Shown: positions 23,529-36,100, counted from the stretch's first letter. The stretch is 64,000 bases of DNA from Pteria penguin (GCA_035048485.1 CM068592.1:35472001-35536000); one strand, 5' to 3'. Numbers and translations: made by a program. Notes: generated by a model not told the origin, from the letters alone.

Positions 23529-26500
23529 TGAATGAATATGAAAACATCTATGAAACTTTACTTAGAATTCACATTTGTATTTCTCTTTAGATGAAAAGTG
23601 AAAAAAATTATTTTAATTGTGAATGATCACAAAACTATGCAAAATTTCTTTTAATCATTTTATGAGCAAATTTTACAATACCTTGAATTGTCCAATATAT
23701 AAAGAATGTGGCAGGACGATCACGGACTTTATTGAATCTGTTGTCTTTCCCTTCCTTTAAAATTCTAGTGAATAGGAAAAGCCCAAGCCTGGAACGGGAA
23801 GAAAGAAATAAAAAAACTGAATGAATAATATCATATACATGTATTAATGTGTACTCCTCAGATTCGTTAAAACTGAATTTTGTTATTATCTTTTAATCAG
23901 TTACAAATATACAACTTGTTCTTTATCAGATCAAATATCTCTGTCATAACAATGCACAGAAAATTCCAAAGAAGTAATGAATAACTCAACTGTATGCTCA
24001 AGGAATACCGATGTGAATAACACAGTATGTTATTTGAATGGTGTTGTTTACCACCTGAATACCATGTACCATCAAAACATCTTTTACTCATAAAAAAACA
24101 TATAATAAAGGAATGGTAATACCTCTTACACAATTTAGTCACTTGCCTAAGTGGAGCTTGTATAGCTCAATGAATGAAGTGCTTGGCTTTTGACAGAGAG
24201 GGTCAAGTTTTAGACTTCCCTCTAGGGCACATAAGAATCCTATCTTTAGGATAAGATGGTGAAGGCAGAGGTTCCATGTCACTGTAGGTGTTGCACATAA
24301 ATTTCAAGATCCCTCACTGTTTCGGGTGAGTCCATTGCAAAGGTACAGATTTTCTATGCAGGCAGATGCCGTTACTATATATGTGAAATAATCATCGAGT
24401 TACATATATCAATGATCAATCAATCAATCACCTGCCTAAACTTGATGTTATAACTCACCAAAATGCCTAGGACACCACCATTCAATCTGTGCTTGTTTTT
24501 ATTCACATAACCACCCAGGACACCACTATTCAGTCTGTACTTACTCAATTGACCACCCAGGGCACCAGCATTCATTCTGTACTTGCTCACCTGACTGCTC
24601 AGGACACCACCATTCAATGAGCACTTGCTTTACTCACCTGACTGTCAAGGACGCCACAATTCAACCTGTACTTGTTTTATTGCCTGACCATCCAAGACAT
24701 CACCATTCATTATGTACTTACTCACCTGACTGCCCAGGACACCACCATGCCTGTTTGTACTCGTTGTCTCTGGTGATATGTGCCACCCCATTTCAGGCTC
24801 TGTAGGGCTAAATACAGAAATGTTCCAGATCCTGCAAAAATGATGTTTATACTTACATGTACTTATACATTGCTGATGACCAACCTAATAAAATACTAGT
24901 CTAAATATAATTCTAGAAATTAGTAAGAAGCAAAGACAAGATGCCAAATGGAGATTAAAAGAACAAAGAGTTTTGAAACAATCATCTTCCCTAAATGTAG
25001 AGATGATAAACAGCTGAAGATAGCCATTTTAAGAAACTAACATCTCATGGTCTGTGTTCATAGAAAATGACTAATCCACCATGACACATGTAAATTCAAT
25101 GAACAAGAACAGAAATGTATTGGTAATGGAAATATCAACTGTGGCTAATTTGTTTCTCTGAACCTTCTGCATTGTTACTTTGTTTCCTCTTGACAATAGG
25201 CTTAAATAAGTAAACATTATTTATTTTGTTTCATTATTATTTCAGTAAAACAAAGCAAATAACAAGGCAATAAGAGGAAGTATTGATGAACATTATACAA
25301 CTGTGAGACCAACTGCTAGCAGAGGATGACATGGACATGGGAACCATGTTATGAATAACAGTACAGAATATAGTATAGTCAGGATACTGTCAGTGAGGGT
25401 AATATGAAAATGTGATGGTGAACATCATTTAACTGACAATATAACTAGGATACTGTCAGTAAAGATAGAGAACATGATGGTGAATATCATATAACTGACA
25501 GTATGACATGGATAACGACAGTGAAGGTAGAGGAGGTGATGATGAGCATCACATAACTAACAGTATAAACCTAATACTGACAGTAAAGATAGAGAGTATG
25601 ATGGTGAACATCATACAAGTGACAGTATAGCCAGGATGCTGACAGTAAAAGCAAGGGATGTGATGGTGAACACCATATAACTGACAGCATACTAATAGTG
25701 AAGGTAGAGGAGGTGATGGTGAACATAACATAAATGACAGCATAATTAGGATACTGTCAGTGAAGATAGAGAATATGATGGTGAATATCAAAGAACTGAT
25801 AGTATAACTAGGATACTGACAGTGAAGGTAGAGGAGGTGGTGGTGAACATCATATAACTGACAGAATAACCATGATACTGACAGTGGAAGTAGAGGATAT
25901 GATCGTGAACGTCATATATGTGACAGCAGAACCAGGAAACTGACAGTGAAAATAGAGGAGGTGATGGCGAACATCATATATCTCACAGTATAAACAGGAT
26001 ACTGAGGGTGAAGGTAGAGGAGGTGATGGTGAACATCACATAACTGACAGCATAACTAGGATACTGTCAGTAAAGATAGAGAACATGATGATGAATATCA
26101 TATAACTGATAGTATAACTAGGATACTGCATTCTATGCAAATTTATTATCGGTCCATTGGTCCTGACAGGCAACATTTCAATCCAACCAGTGTTTCCCGC
26201 CCACACAACTATAATAAATATGTCCAAATGACCTATGGGAGGTGAAAGTTTTTTGCACAGACTGATACTGTCAGTGAAGGTAAAGGTGGTGATGGTGAAC
26301 ATCATATAACTGACAGAATAACCATGATATTGACAGTTAAAATAGAGGAGTTGATTATGAACGTCATATAACTGACAGTAAAATCTGGATACTGACAGTG
26401 AAGGTAGAGGAGACAATGGGGAACATCCTATAAATGACAGTATAATCAGGTAAGTTTCAGAGAAGGATCCAGAAAGGATAGTGAATCTTATCACACAGAC

Positions 26501-28983
26501 AGCAAAGGTAGAGGAAGTCATGGTGAACATCATATAACTGACAGTATAACCAGGATATACTGACAGGAAAGGTAAAGGAAGAATACTGACAGTAAACATA
26601 AAGGATGTGATGGTAAACATCATGTAACTGACAGTACAATCAGACAAGTACCAGAGACGGATTCGGAAGAGATGGTGAATTATGTCATACTAACAGTGAA
26701 GGTAGAGGAGGTGGTGGTGAACATCATATAACTGACAGTATACTGACAGTGAAGGTAGAGGAGGTGATGGTGAACATCATATAACTAACAGCATACTGAT
26801 AGTGAAGGTAGAGGAGGTGATGGTGAACATCATATAACTGACAGCATACTGACAGTGAAAGTAGAGGAGGTGATGGTGAACATCATATAACTGACAGCAT
26901 ACTGACAGTGAAGGTACAGGAGGTGATGGTGATCATCATATATCTCACAGTATAACAAGATACTGACAGTGAAGGTAGAGGAGGTGATGGTGAACATCAT
27001 GTAACTGACAATATAACCAGGATACTCACAGTGAAGATACAGGAGGTCATGGCGAACATATAACTGCCAGCATATCCAGGATACTGACAGTGATAGTAGA
27101 GGAGGTTGTAGTGAACATATAACTGACAGCATATCCAGGATACTGACAGTGAAAGTAGAGGAGGTTGTAGTGAACATATAACTGACAGCATAACCAGGAT
27201 ACTGACAGTGAAGGTAGAGGAGGTTGTAGTGAACATATATAACTGACAGCATAACCAGTATACTGACAGTGAAGGTAAAGGAGGTTGTAGTGAACATATA
27301 ACTGACAGCATAACCAGAATACTGACAGTGATGGTAGAGGAGGTCATAGTAAACATATAGCTGACAGAATAACCAGAATACTGACAATGAAGGTAAAGGA
27401 GGTTGTAGTGAACATATAACTGACAGCATAACAAGAATACTGACAGTGAAGGCAGAGGAGATCAAAGTGAACATATAACTGACAGCATAACCAGGATACT
27501 GACAGTTAAGTTAATGAAGTGATAATGAACATAATAACTAACAGTATAAAAAGGATATTGACAATGAAGGTAGAGGAGGTGATGGCCTACATCATATAAC
27601 TAACGGTATCAGGCAAGCATCAGAGAAAGTTTAGGAGGAGATTGGGAATTATATCAAACTGCCATATTCAACAGGAAATTACTGGTATTTTGGAGGGTGG
27701 CAAGTTGATAGTGAATTTAATATAGATTTACTGACAATCCAACCACACATTTTTCTTTGGGAAGGATACAGAAATGACGAGAGAGTGCAATGCACATTAA
27801 GTATTATTTATTCCTGGCAGTATAATAACTTTTTACATTTACGGTTAAATATAACTGCAATGGGAATGACTACATGTATACAGGATAAACCATTATTAGA
27901 AATTAGAATTACCTATTGGATATTCTACTGTAAGATAAAAGGCCACATAAGTTCTATGAAGCTCATACTACTGATATTAATTGTTCTGAATATTTGGGTA
28001 TATCTAGATATGATCGGGTAAATGAATATGAAATAAAGTCTCCTTAGCTGCTCTTATGATGAAAATAAATGGAATATTTTAAAATAATACTTGTTATACA
28101 CATGTAATTGTATAGGTAGGTTACATGAGCATAAAATTCTATTGGAGTTACTTCCCTTGTGATAAGTTGTCGGCAATCTTTGAGGTATAGTACTGAATAT
28201 TTGTTCATAAATCAACCATATTATGTGGGTAATTTCTCAAACTAAGAATAATTCCTGTGTTTTTGCAATGCTTATGCAAATTTTGATGATGGTATCAGAC
28301 AAGGTAAAAAAAGTCTCTAAATAAGTTTAAATATTAACAACTTTCTAAAAACATTAATTGAACTTCGTATGAATATGAGGCAAAAAACTGTGCTTGACCA
28401 CAAACATGGCCGACAACCTGGGGTAACTTCAACTTAAGTTTACTGCTAATGAAACCTTCCTTTTAAATGGTGCATTAGCAGATTTATTTAAAGGGGAATT
28501 GCAGCCCCCCCCCCCCCCCACTGCTTTTTGTAGGAAAATTTTTTACCAAAAAAGGTAATTTTCGACCAATCTTGAGGTTGCAACTCCCCCTTTCCAGACT
28601 TAATGGTGCAAAACATTAGTCATGAGGGCTGTAAACCTCCTTTGAAAAATTTCTAGATCCGCCTATGTGATGCAATAATAATTTTTATAATTCTCAGTGT
28701 AAATAAATTGTTTAACCTAAGACGAAAGTAAAAACCGCAAGGGTCAAAGACTTCCATTAGTTTATGTCACCAGAAGACTATGTGCATCGGGGAAACGGTT
28801 CGAGTGCAACTTTGTTATGAAATTCACCCATTTATTAAATGTATTTCAAAGCACACCTGCAAGATCGTAGAATTTTTCAGTCTTCAAAGCCGCTGCTACT
28901 GCCCAGCACGCCCACTGGATGCCAAAATCTACTGCCGCTGCCTTCCCTATGGAGTTACCCATTATCAACAAAGTCCTTGACAT
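20384..28983 (-). CDS. DUF1295 / steroid 5-alpha-reductase-like multi-pass membrane protein, complete
   Basis: Five exons, all GT-AG and phase-consistent: 28857-28983 (ATG at 28983), 24726-24831, 23682-23788, 22365-22537 and 20384-20659 (stop 20384-20386). They total 789 nt, or 262 residues, a usual length for the family. Six or seven hydrophobic segments are visible (for example IQWACWAVAAAL, ATFFIYWTIQGLWVMLTLM, EIMMWTGLYVSASSVL). Family hallmarks are YHQRQRVQTGMVVSWAVRLG (about residues 63-82), DRPATFFIYWTIQ, SKFRGDPENHGKFIQHGLW and QYPNYLGE (184-191), then LQERTAMRRYGSDPAYLAH near the C-terminus. Members resemble NADPH-dependent steroid or sterol reductases of the ER membrane, but this subfamily's substrate is not known to me. 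A second ATG seven codons downstream could also start it. TTTATT (AATAAA on the minus strand) at 20367-20372 and 20334-20339 could be its poly(A) signals. Confidence 0.92.
21020..21670. repeat. Dispersed repeat with internal triplication in DUF1295 intron 4
   Basis: Three rounds of about 150-180 bp, each with 'ttctatgttcaagggcaata', 'actctgtcagaaatta' and 'ttgacctgcattttc'. It ends in 'atgcccctggccattgcatg' and 'gtgggagcata'. Flanks 20660-21000 and 21680-22360 show nothing I can name. Confidence 0.6.
22792..23067 (+). mobile_element. tRNA-like repeat, family B, copy 1
   Basis: A leader with 'cgcctgcgtttacgtt' and 'agctaatgattggctattaa' precedes a Pol III-like part: A box 'ttagctcagtcggttagac' and B box 'gggttcaagtcccc'. 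It ends 'agtgaaatatagggtgcctt'. The acceptor arms do not pair, so it is more likely a tRNA-derived repeat than a working tRNA gene. Confidence 0.7.
23179..23446 (+). mobile_element. tRNA-like repeat, family B, copy 2 (tandem)
   Basis: Nearly identical in block order to 22792-23067, with A box 'gtagctcagtcggttagac' and a canonical B box 'gggttcgagtcccc'. The two copies are separated by about 110 bp and lie in the same orientation, antisense to the DUF1295 gene. The tail runs into a (TA)n(GA)n microsatellite. Confidence 0.75.
23440..23527. repeat. (TA)n(GA)n microsatellite
   Basis: A compound dinucleotide run at the 3' end of a tRNA-like repeat, in DUF1295 intron 3. Confidence 0.95.
24151..24430 (+). 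mobile_element. tRNA-derived SINE, family A
   Basis: The head 'gtggagcttgtatagctca' is followed by 'cagaggttccatgtcactgt', 'agatccctcactgtttcggg', 'tgagtccattgcaaaggtac', 'caggcagatgccgttacta' and an 'aatcaatcaatca' tail. It lies between DUF1295 exons 2 and 3, next to the splice-donor minisatellite. Confidence 0.8.
24440..24725 (-). repeat. 42-44-bp minisatellite copying the end of DUF1295 exon 2 and its splice donor
   Basis: Six diverged copies lie directly downstream (minus-strand sense) of exon 2. Each resembles 26 bp of exon end ('catggtggtgtcctgggcag' + 'tcag') plus GTGAGTAAG and about 16 bp of intron. The donor is intact in copies near 24646, 24588 and 24457 and weakened near 24506; it is lost near 24690 and 24546. 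Confidence 0.85.
25330..27640. repeat. Large 60-68-bp minisatellite in DUF1295 intron 1
   Basis: More than thirty copies of a unit around 'gacagtgaaggtagaggagg', 'tgatggtgaacatcatataa' and 'ctgacagtataaccaggata'. A subset from 27040 has 'ggttgtagtgaacatataac' and a shorter period, so the array has local subfamilies. Simple-sequence open frames cross it but carry no coding signal. Confidence 0.92.
26129..26263. mobile_element. Small 135-bp insertion in the minisatellite with 7-bp target duplication
   Basis: Unit-unrelated DNA is bounded by 'gatactg' on both sides (26122-26128 and 26264-26270). The array resumes in register after it. Its ends are imperfect inverted repeats ('tctatgcaaa' near the left, 'tttgcacaga' near the right). 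A 7-8-bp duplication would fit a hAT-like non-autonomous element. Confidence 0.6.
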
Positions 28984-30111
28984 GAACAGATGAATATATT
29001 CCAAAGTCCTCGTCGGAGTTGGTTCGGGTTCAAAATTTACATCGTTGTGAAAATGAAAATGAAAGTAGAAAATTAAATTGGAGTGAAATGGCAACATTGA
29101 ATATTTTTAATAGGTGTGTAAAAACAAAGTCAATCCATTTCATAATGTAACCGTGAACTAAAAGTAAAACATGTCATATATATCAAAGAGACATCATTTC
29201 GTTCGTACAACGTACATTTATGTTAATATACAGATATCAAATCCCCTGTAAATCCAATCCTCACGTTCAATAAATGAAGGCTGATACAAAGTTGAGGAAA
29301 ATAACAGGATATTGCCATTACAGCATATCTGTTAGTTTTAAAAATTCACCACCAAAACTGCTACTTATATTTGACATTTATTGTGTCATGTGTGTGAGGA
29401 TGGGCTTCACAGCCCTTCTATTCGTAATGGTGCAGATACGACTGCAATGGAAGATTTATTTTGTCCTGTCTCTTTGGCACAAAATAACTGTTCCATTGCA
29501 GTCGTACATGTAACTATGGTGCAGATTGATTGTGAATCAAACTCGCACTTATAGTTTTCGAATGCATGAAATTTAATTGGATTTGCCTCCCTTTTCCACC
29601 ATTTTGGAGGTGAAGTTGGAGTTTTTGCTTCATATTCATACCAAGTGTATTAAATGTTTTTGAGAAAGTTGTCAACATTTTCACTCCTCTCAAAACATTT
29701 TCACATTGTTCAGTGGTTGTTTTATTGTATAACAATTGCAAAAATTCATGAAGCATCCTTAATTTGTAGAATTTCTTAACACAATTTATGGTTGATTTAT
29801 GCACAATTGTCCAGTCATATATCTCCAACATGGCAGAAAACGAAAGAAGCTCCAGTTAAATTTCATGCATTCGAAAACTATCTATTGTCCTTAATCAGCA
29901 ATCATGCATCCAGCAGGGAAACAGATCTGAAGTATTTATAAGGTCACTACTGTGTTATTCCAGGAGTTTCGGATTTTACAAAGCCTAAAAATCCATTACA
30001 TTGGATGCTGTTAAATCTTTGTTTGGAAATGAATTGAAAACTGTTTTTGGCTGTCGTTTTTTATGTGGTTGAAAGTGATTTATTTAGTGATTTTTGTTAT
30101 ATTTATTTCAG
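28984..30111. other. Intergenic region between DUF1295 and the uncharacterised plus-strand gene
   Basis: It should contain the DUF1295 promoter and perhaps the 5' exon(s) of the plus-strand gene, which I could not place. A 15-bp inverted repeat ('tacgactgcaatgga' at 29436-29450, complement at 29491-29505) and a MITE-like element at 29551-29881 are visible. Confidence 0.4.
29551..29881. mobile_element. MITE-like element with perfect 26-bp terminal inverted repeats
   Basis: The 26 bases at 29551-29576 (starting 'atagttttcgaatgcatg') are the exact reverse complement of 29856-29881. The match runs to 30 bp with one mismatch. The element is 331 bp. A minus-strand frame crosses it (MLEIYDWTIVHKSTINCV...), with no known homology. 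No clear target-site duplication is seen. Confidence 0.75.
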
Positions 30112-33100
30112 GTATTTACTCCGTCTAACCAGGTCAAAAGTACAGTGGGTTGGAAGATACGGATATGCCACTAAAAGAAATGAAGAAGCACAAAGGATGA
30201 TGACAAAATTCTTGAGTAGTATACAGGATTTAGACCTGGAGTTTCTTTCTCTTCACTTTAAGCCAGGCACTTTAGAGGTAAAATAAACTGTGTTAAATGT
30301 AGAGAGATACATTGTTACATCTTATCAAATGTTTATATTTTGGCATAGTGCAAGAATAGGCCAGAGCCTTTTTTTGAGGTGGGGATTTTTGATTTGAGAA
30401 ACAGGCATTGAAGAGTGGAGAATTTAATTCCAGAAATGGGACCTATAAAGGTGAATTTCAATCAGTCATAACACTTTATGATAAATCTATTGGTTATTTA
30501 TTGAGTTGAGGACAGTTAAGCATTTTCCTGTCCTTTCTCTCCATCTTCATTCTTTTGGCAAAAAGGCATTTTGTTTTCTTCCACTTTCATTTGTTTAACT
30601 GATCTGATTGCTTGTACAGTTGCTGTTTGAAAATTTCTATCTAATAATAACTGGAGAATTTCAGATAAATAAAAATAACTTAGTAGCACTCTAATTGGTT
30701 GATTATTTCAAAATGAAAGAAAGCAATATGGCCATTTCTAATAAATGAAGATGGATAGAAAGGGCCAGTAAAACACTTAACTGCATTTACCTGTTAAATA
30801 ATCAATGGAATTAATCATATAATGTCATGATTGATTGAAATTCACCTAATTCATGCCGAGGTAAGTCCTGTATCTGAACTGGCCAAGTTCTCCACATTTT
30901 CTATGCCTGTATCTCAGGCCAAACAAACCCATGACATTTTCTATGCTTGTTTCTCTGGCCAAAATCTCTCCACACAAAACTGTTTTTTTTTTTGCATGTT
31001 CGTGGTCTGATTTTAGCAAGGATCTCGAGGACTGGTTTGGCAGGTCAAAAATCCTAAACTATTCATAACTAGGATGCTTAGCCACAGATCTAACTTTGTG
31101 TGCTACCTTTATAGCTGGCAACGTCTTTATATGTATGGTAAAGACAAAATATTTCTGATTGGGGTGTACAAATACACCTGTAAGCCAAGACTAATAGAAT
31201 CTATCACCACCATCAGTGATGGACAGAGATATCCTAACCCGAGTGTCAAAAATCTCGGTCCTCCACAACGAGGCTTGCCGAGTTGTGGAGGACCGAGATT
31301 TTTGACACGAGGGTTAGGATATTTCTGTCCATCACTGGTGGTGGTGGTTGATTCTTTTTCTCCCACGTTAGTTTACGAATCCTGCAACGCTTACATCATC
31401 GTAGTAAACTTTATAGTAGCGGATGAAAATATCAAGTGATTATGAATGAAGCCGATTTACTCACTCCATCACCGCCTCACATTCCATTTGCCGCCATTGT
31501 AAATAAACCATAAGGCGAAATAAGTTTTAAAGATATATTGAACAATTAGACAATTATATGAATGAAATCAATATGATAAATCGATAATCAAACTTTACAC
31601 AATATATTTGATTCAAAATGTCCTGTCTTTTGCAACTCCGTATTTGACGTCATCAAGCGCGCACACATGATGTCACAGCCCACTGTACTGTACTGTATGT
31701 CTGTAGAGATGTGCGCGAGTGCAAGACTACACAACATTTAACAATTGCTAGTGTCATGATTTGAATGTGAGCAAAATGACATATTGATATTAAAAGTGCC
31801 TCCATGGATTGACGCTCTGTGAAAAATAGAGTGAATTGGATTATTTAATGTGCGTTCCAGGAGAAATTCTGCTCGGAAATTGAGGATAGATGGCAGGTGA
31901 GGTAGGTTCTGTAATTTTTTCGACATTTGCTGGTGTTTTTGATAGAGAAGAATGCAAATGAGTAGCAGTTTTTGCGGAGTTGCTGGTAGAAAGGATCGAA
32001 GGACGAAAACAAAACAAATAGTTCGTTATTTCCGGTTTCGAAAATGCTCACGTGAATTTGTTATCTTACCCCACCCCATAAAGATAAGGAAATCTTTCCC
32101 AGCTATTTTTATAGATATTTCTGTCCATAGTGGGAGAAACAGTTATCTCTTGTGTTTTAATCCTGTGTTTTGTAAGCCAAGACACAATTATCTTTCATGT
32201 TTTAGTCCTGCATTTTGGAGAGGTAGTTACCAATTGCAATCCAGTGATATTGTCATGGATCTCTCTTCAACAATTAGTGTTTGAGCCTGGCTGTCAGTAT
32301 CTTTCTGAGGTGATTTAGAGATGATTTATCATTTTCAGGGTAGATATATCATTTTAAGGGGTAATATATAATTTTCTGAGGTGGTTTATCATTTTCTGGG
32401 TGGCTTTGAGGTGATTTATCATTTTCTGAGGTAATTTATCATTTTCTGATGGCTTCGAGGTGATTTATCATTTTCTGAGGTAATTTACCATTTTCTGATG
32501 GCTTTGAGGTGATTTATCATTTTCTGAGGTGATTACACTACAGAGAACAGATATTGTCCAGTTGTCATATTATCTCTGTGATGTTTTTTAAGTCTTGGCT
32601 ACCAATCACCGCGATCTTTGCACTTTAACTGACCTATCGTTAATGCAGAATAACCACAAATCACCACAACAATCGCGGTGAATCACTGGAGCATTGTTGC
32701 AATCTGCAGTGACCCTACTATCTACAAATATGTAATTTGTAGTTAAATATTTTACTTTAAATGCCCTACACTAATTATTGCCTCGGCTGATATTTCTTAT
32801 CAGCTTTATGCAATCTTGTGTAAAAATCAAATCGGGATATAAAGACAAGTATTATAAAATGATAAAAAAGTCAACAGAAAAAATAACCTTCGACAGTTTT
32901 GTTAGACAAGGGTTAGAGTTCATATTGACGACAGCCTGATTAAAAGGATTTCTGTCTACTCTGCATATATGTAGTAAATGTGGAATAAATAGATATGCTT
33001 TTATTCATTTTTATTATTGCTTCTCGCAATAGTGAAATTGCAAAAGAATTTTTAGAATGGCTTGGATAATTTCTTTGATGGGCATCAAATCAAAGTCAAG

Positions 33101-36100
33101 ACTGATTCATATAATTGGTTAAGCTTCCAGATTTTAGATTAGGCTTTCGACTACAGTCGGAATTCCTTTCTAATATGCCGTACATTAAATTGTTTGGCAA
33201 TTCCAAACGCTTGAAAAAAAATGTTTATGTAATGTTATTACGAATGTTCACCACTATAATAAGATACATGTATTCTCATCCATATTTTTCTCATACTTAA
33301 TCTATCAATTTTGAAAACAATTTAGAGCGACTCTTACACCTAGGTATTTAATGATGCATATACATGTAATGTGGGATAAAATGGCGCAAAACAAATTGCC
33401 CTCAAGCAAACTGCTCATGTTACACCTCGATTATTAGACAAGATTTTAAGATGCTTAAATGTACATTTAATAGTTACACAGTGTATAGCCGCAATCAATG
33501 GCAATGTTGCGGTGAATAACTGCGATTGACCATTGCAGTGGTGAAGTGGTGTGTGGTGATTTGCGATGATGTGAACTCGATCGTCTGCATCAAAATAGTC
33601 AAACGCAGTATGCAGAGAGTAAGACAATCCACAATCTCTGTTGTGTATCATTTTCTGGATGGTTTTGAGGTGATTTATCATTTTCTGAGGTTATTTGTCA
33701 TTTTCTGGGTATTTTTGAGGTGATTTATCATTTTCTGAGGTGATTTATCATTTTCTGGGTGGTTTTGAGGTGATTTATCATTTCTGGGTAATTCTGAGGT
33801 GATTTTTCTTTTTCTGAGGTGACTTAACATTTTCTGGGTAATTTATTTTTTTTTTCTGAGGTGATTTATCATTTTCTGATTAACTAAAAACTGAAGCCCA
33901 TGTCAAGGGCATATGTGGGCACATAAAATCCCTTTCTGCTTTGGGTATTTTCATTGCATAAACCAAAATTATGAGGTCGTGCACAGGTGTCACCACCATA
34001 CATAGGATAGATAAATGAAGAAAAGGGAACATCCAAGAAAATGTTTTAAACCACTGTAACAAAAAGGGGAACATCCAAGAAAATGTTTTCAAACCACTGT
34101 AACAACTGTAAAGAATTCAAATATGGTGATGAAGTTGATATAACAGGATGCAGATCATTAATATTTTTATAGCCTTACTATGACTTTTCTTAGTTAAATA
34201 TTTACATACCGACTGCATTTTCTCTATATGCAAGTTAAAAATAAACTGCACACCATTTTCTGATGTGTACATTGGGGTCATGACCCCATCAGAATTATGT
34301 CCCCTCATAGGTTATGCAGCTATTCTGTCATTTGACCGCCCCCTTTTGAATTACGATTTTGACACATAAAAGGGGTATCCAGCGGGCTCAATTTCTTATG
34401 CTCCTCAAAAAATGTTTGGGGAGCATATAGTTGCTGTCATGCCCTTGTGTCCGTCCCTCTGTCCATCAGTCCCTCCTAGCTCATATCTCCTATACCTTTC
34501 ATCAGAATTCGATCATACTTTAGTAATGTTATTTAGGTTAAAAGCTTTTGGACAAAGGTCACTCAAGGTCATTTTTGAGAGGTCAAGGTCACTTATTAAC
34601 TATGATTTAAGGTACCATGAAGTACTTTTATCTTCTACACCTTTCATCAGAATTTGATCATACTTTACCAAATTGTTATTTAGGTTAAAGGCTTTTGGAC
34701 AAAGGTCACTCAAGATAATTTCTGAAAGGTCAAGGTCACAATAAAAAGTTTTATTTCATAACTACATGTAATCAAGGTCAAGCTTACTCATTTTAGTGTG
34801 AGGCACTGTCATCACTTGTCGTTCTATTGGATATCCATATGATACATTGAAATTTGAAATCATCATCAAGTAATACAACGATTTCCTATATATTGAGTCA
34901 TTCATTTCCTTCATTATTGCTGTGCTTCTTGGAGCATCCATCAGTTTTACTGATTTTTTGTATATGAATTGAGTCATCAATTTCCTGCATTATAAGTATA
35001 ACTGCCATTTGGGGAGCATCCATCAGTTTCACTGATACTCTCGTTTTCATAAAGCAAAAAATATAAAATGTAAGGATTGTTTTTCATTTTGTGTGAAGCA
35101 TTGTTGTATGTTTGCAGTTGGTTTTGGAAAAAAATTCTGTGCAGCATGAAGAGCATTGGTGTATGTTTGCAGTCGGTCTTGGAAAAAAAATTCTGTGCAG
35201 CATGAAGAGCATTGGTGTATGTTTGCAGTCAGTCTTGCAAAAAAATTCTGTGCAACATGAAGAGCATTGGTGTATGTTTGCCGTCGGTCTTGGAAAAAAA
35301 TTCTGTGCAGCATGAATTGCTGCACAATAGATATTTTTCCAAGACTGACTACAAATATACATCAATGCTTCGCACAAAATGAAAAATAATCCTTAATTAC
35401 ACATCTATGACAGTGAGTTGCTAGGATATGTAGCTATTTTAGCTACTACAGAAACATTGGAAGTTTTGAACTGAGACTTCTATACTTACACAATATGTTA
35501 AGGTCTGAAGTCAATATTTTATCACAGAATGAATTCCTAGATTGGGATATAGAAGAAAGGAACAAAGGAGTCTTCACTTACGGAAACATATTTGGATCAT
35601 CATTTGAATCCTTGATGACATTGCAGAAAGATGAAGTCATGGATAAAAAATATGTGTCTCCGTTTGCAACACTACATAACTTTCTTCAAGACAAAGGTAC
35701 ATGTCATTATTATACATAGTTAAATATGTAATATTCTTTATTATCTTTTGTTACACATAAAGTGATTGTTGTTTTTATATCCCACCTTAATTACTTCACT
35801 TGAGTGGTGACAACTAATCTTATGAATAAATCAAGTACATGACTTTATATGCAATTTCCCTTGTGTCGTTGTGTGAAACTCATGGATTAAATCGTACCTC
35901 ACAAACCCCATGGGACAATACAAACAGAACCCATTGAAACTCATTAATATTCATGTCATCAGACACCGCCCCCACAACCAATCAAATCAATTCTACTTAT
36001 GAAAGGAAGTGTTTGAACTCCTGTTTTGACAGATATAAAAACATTACCTCTCTCCATAACTAAAGTTTACAAAGCATGTTTCTGAACATCTTGTGATTCT

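Noticed and set aside
24440..24725. CRISPR-like array of short regular repeats
   Set aside because: The genome is eukaryotic and the units are contiguous minisatellite copies of an exon border, with no unique spacers.
25549..27474. Minus-strand frames of 80-214 codons
   Set aside because: They follow the 60-68-bp minisatellite unit exactly and lie in the first intron of the DUF1295 gene.
31074..31439. Open frames on both strands at the same place
   Set aside because: They mirror each other because the DNA is a palindrome.
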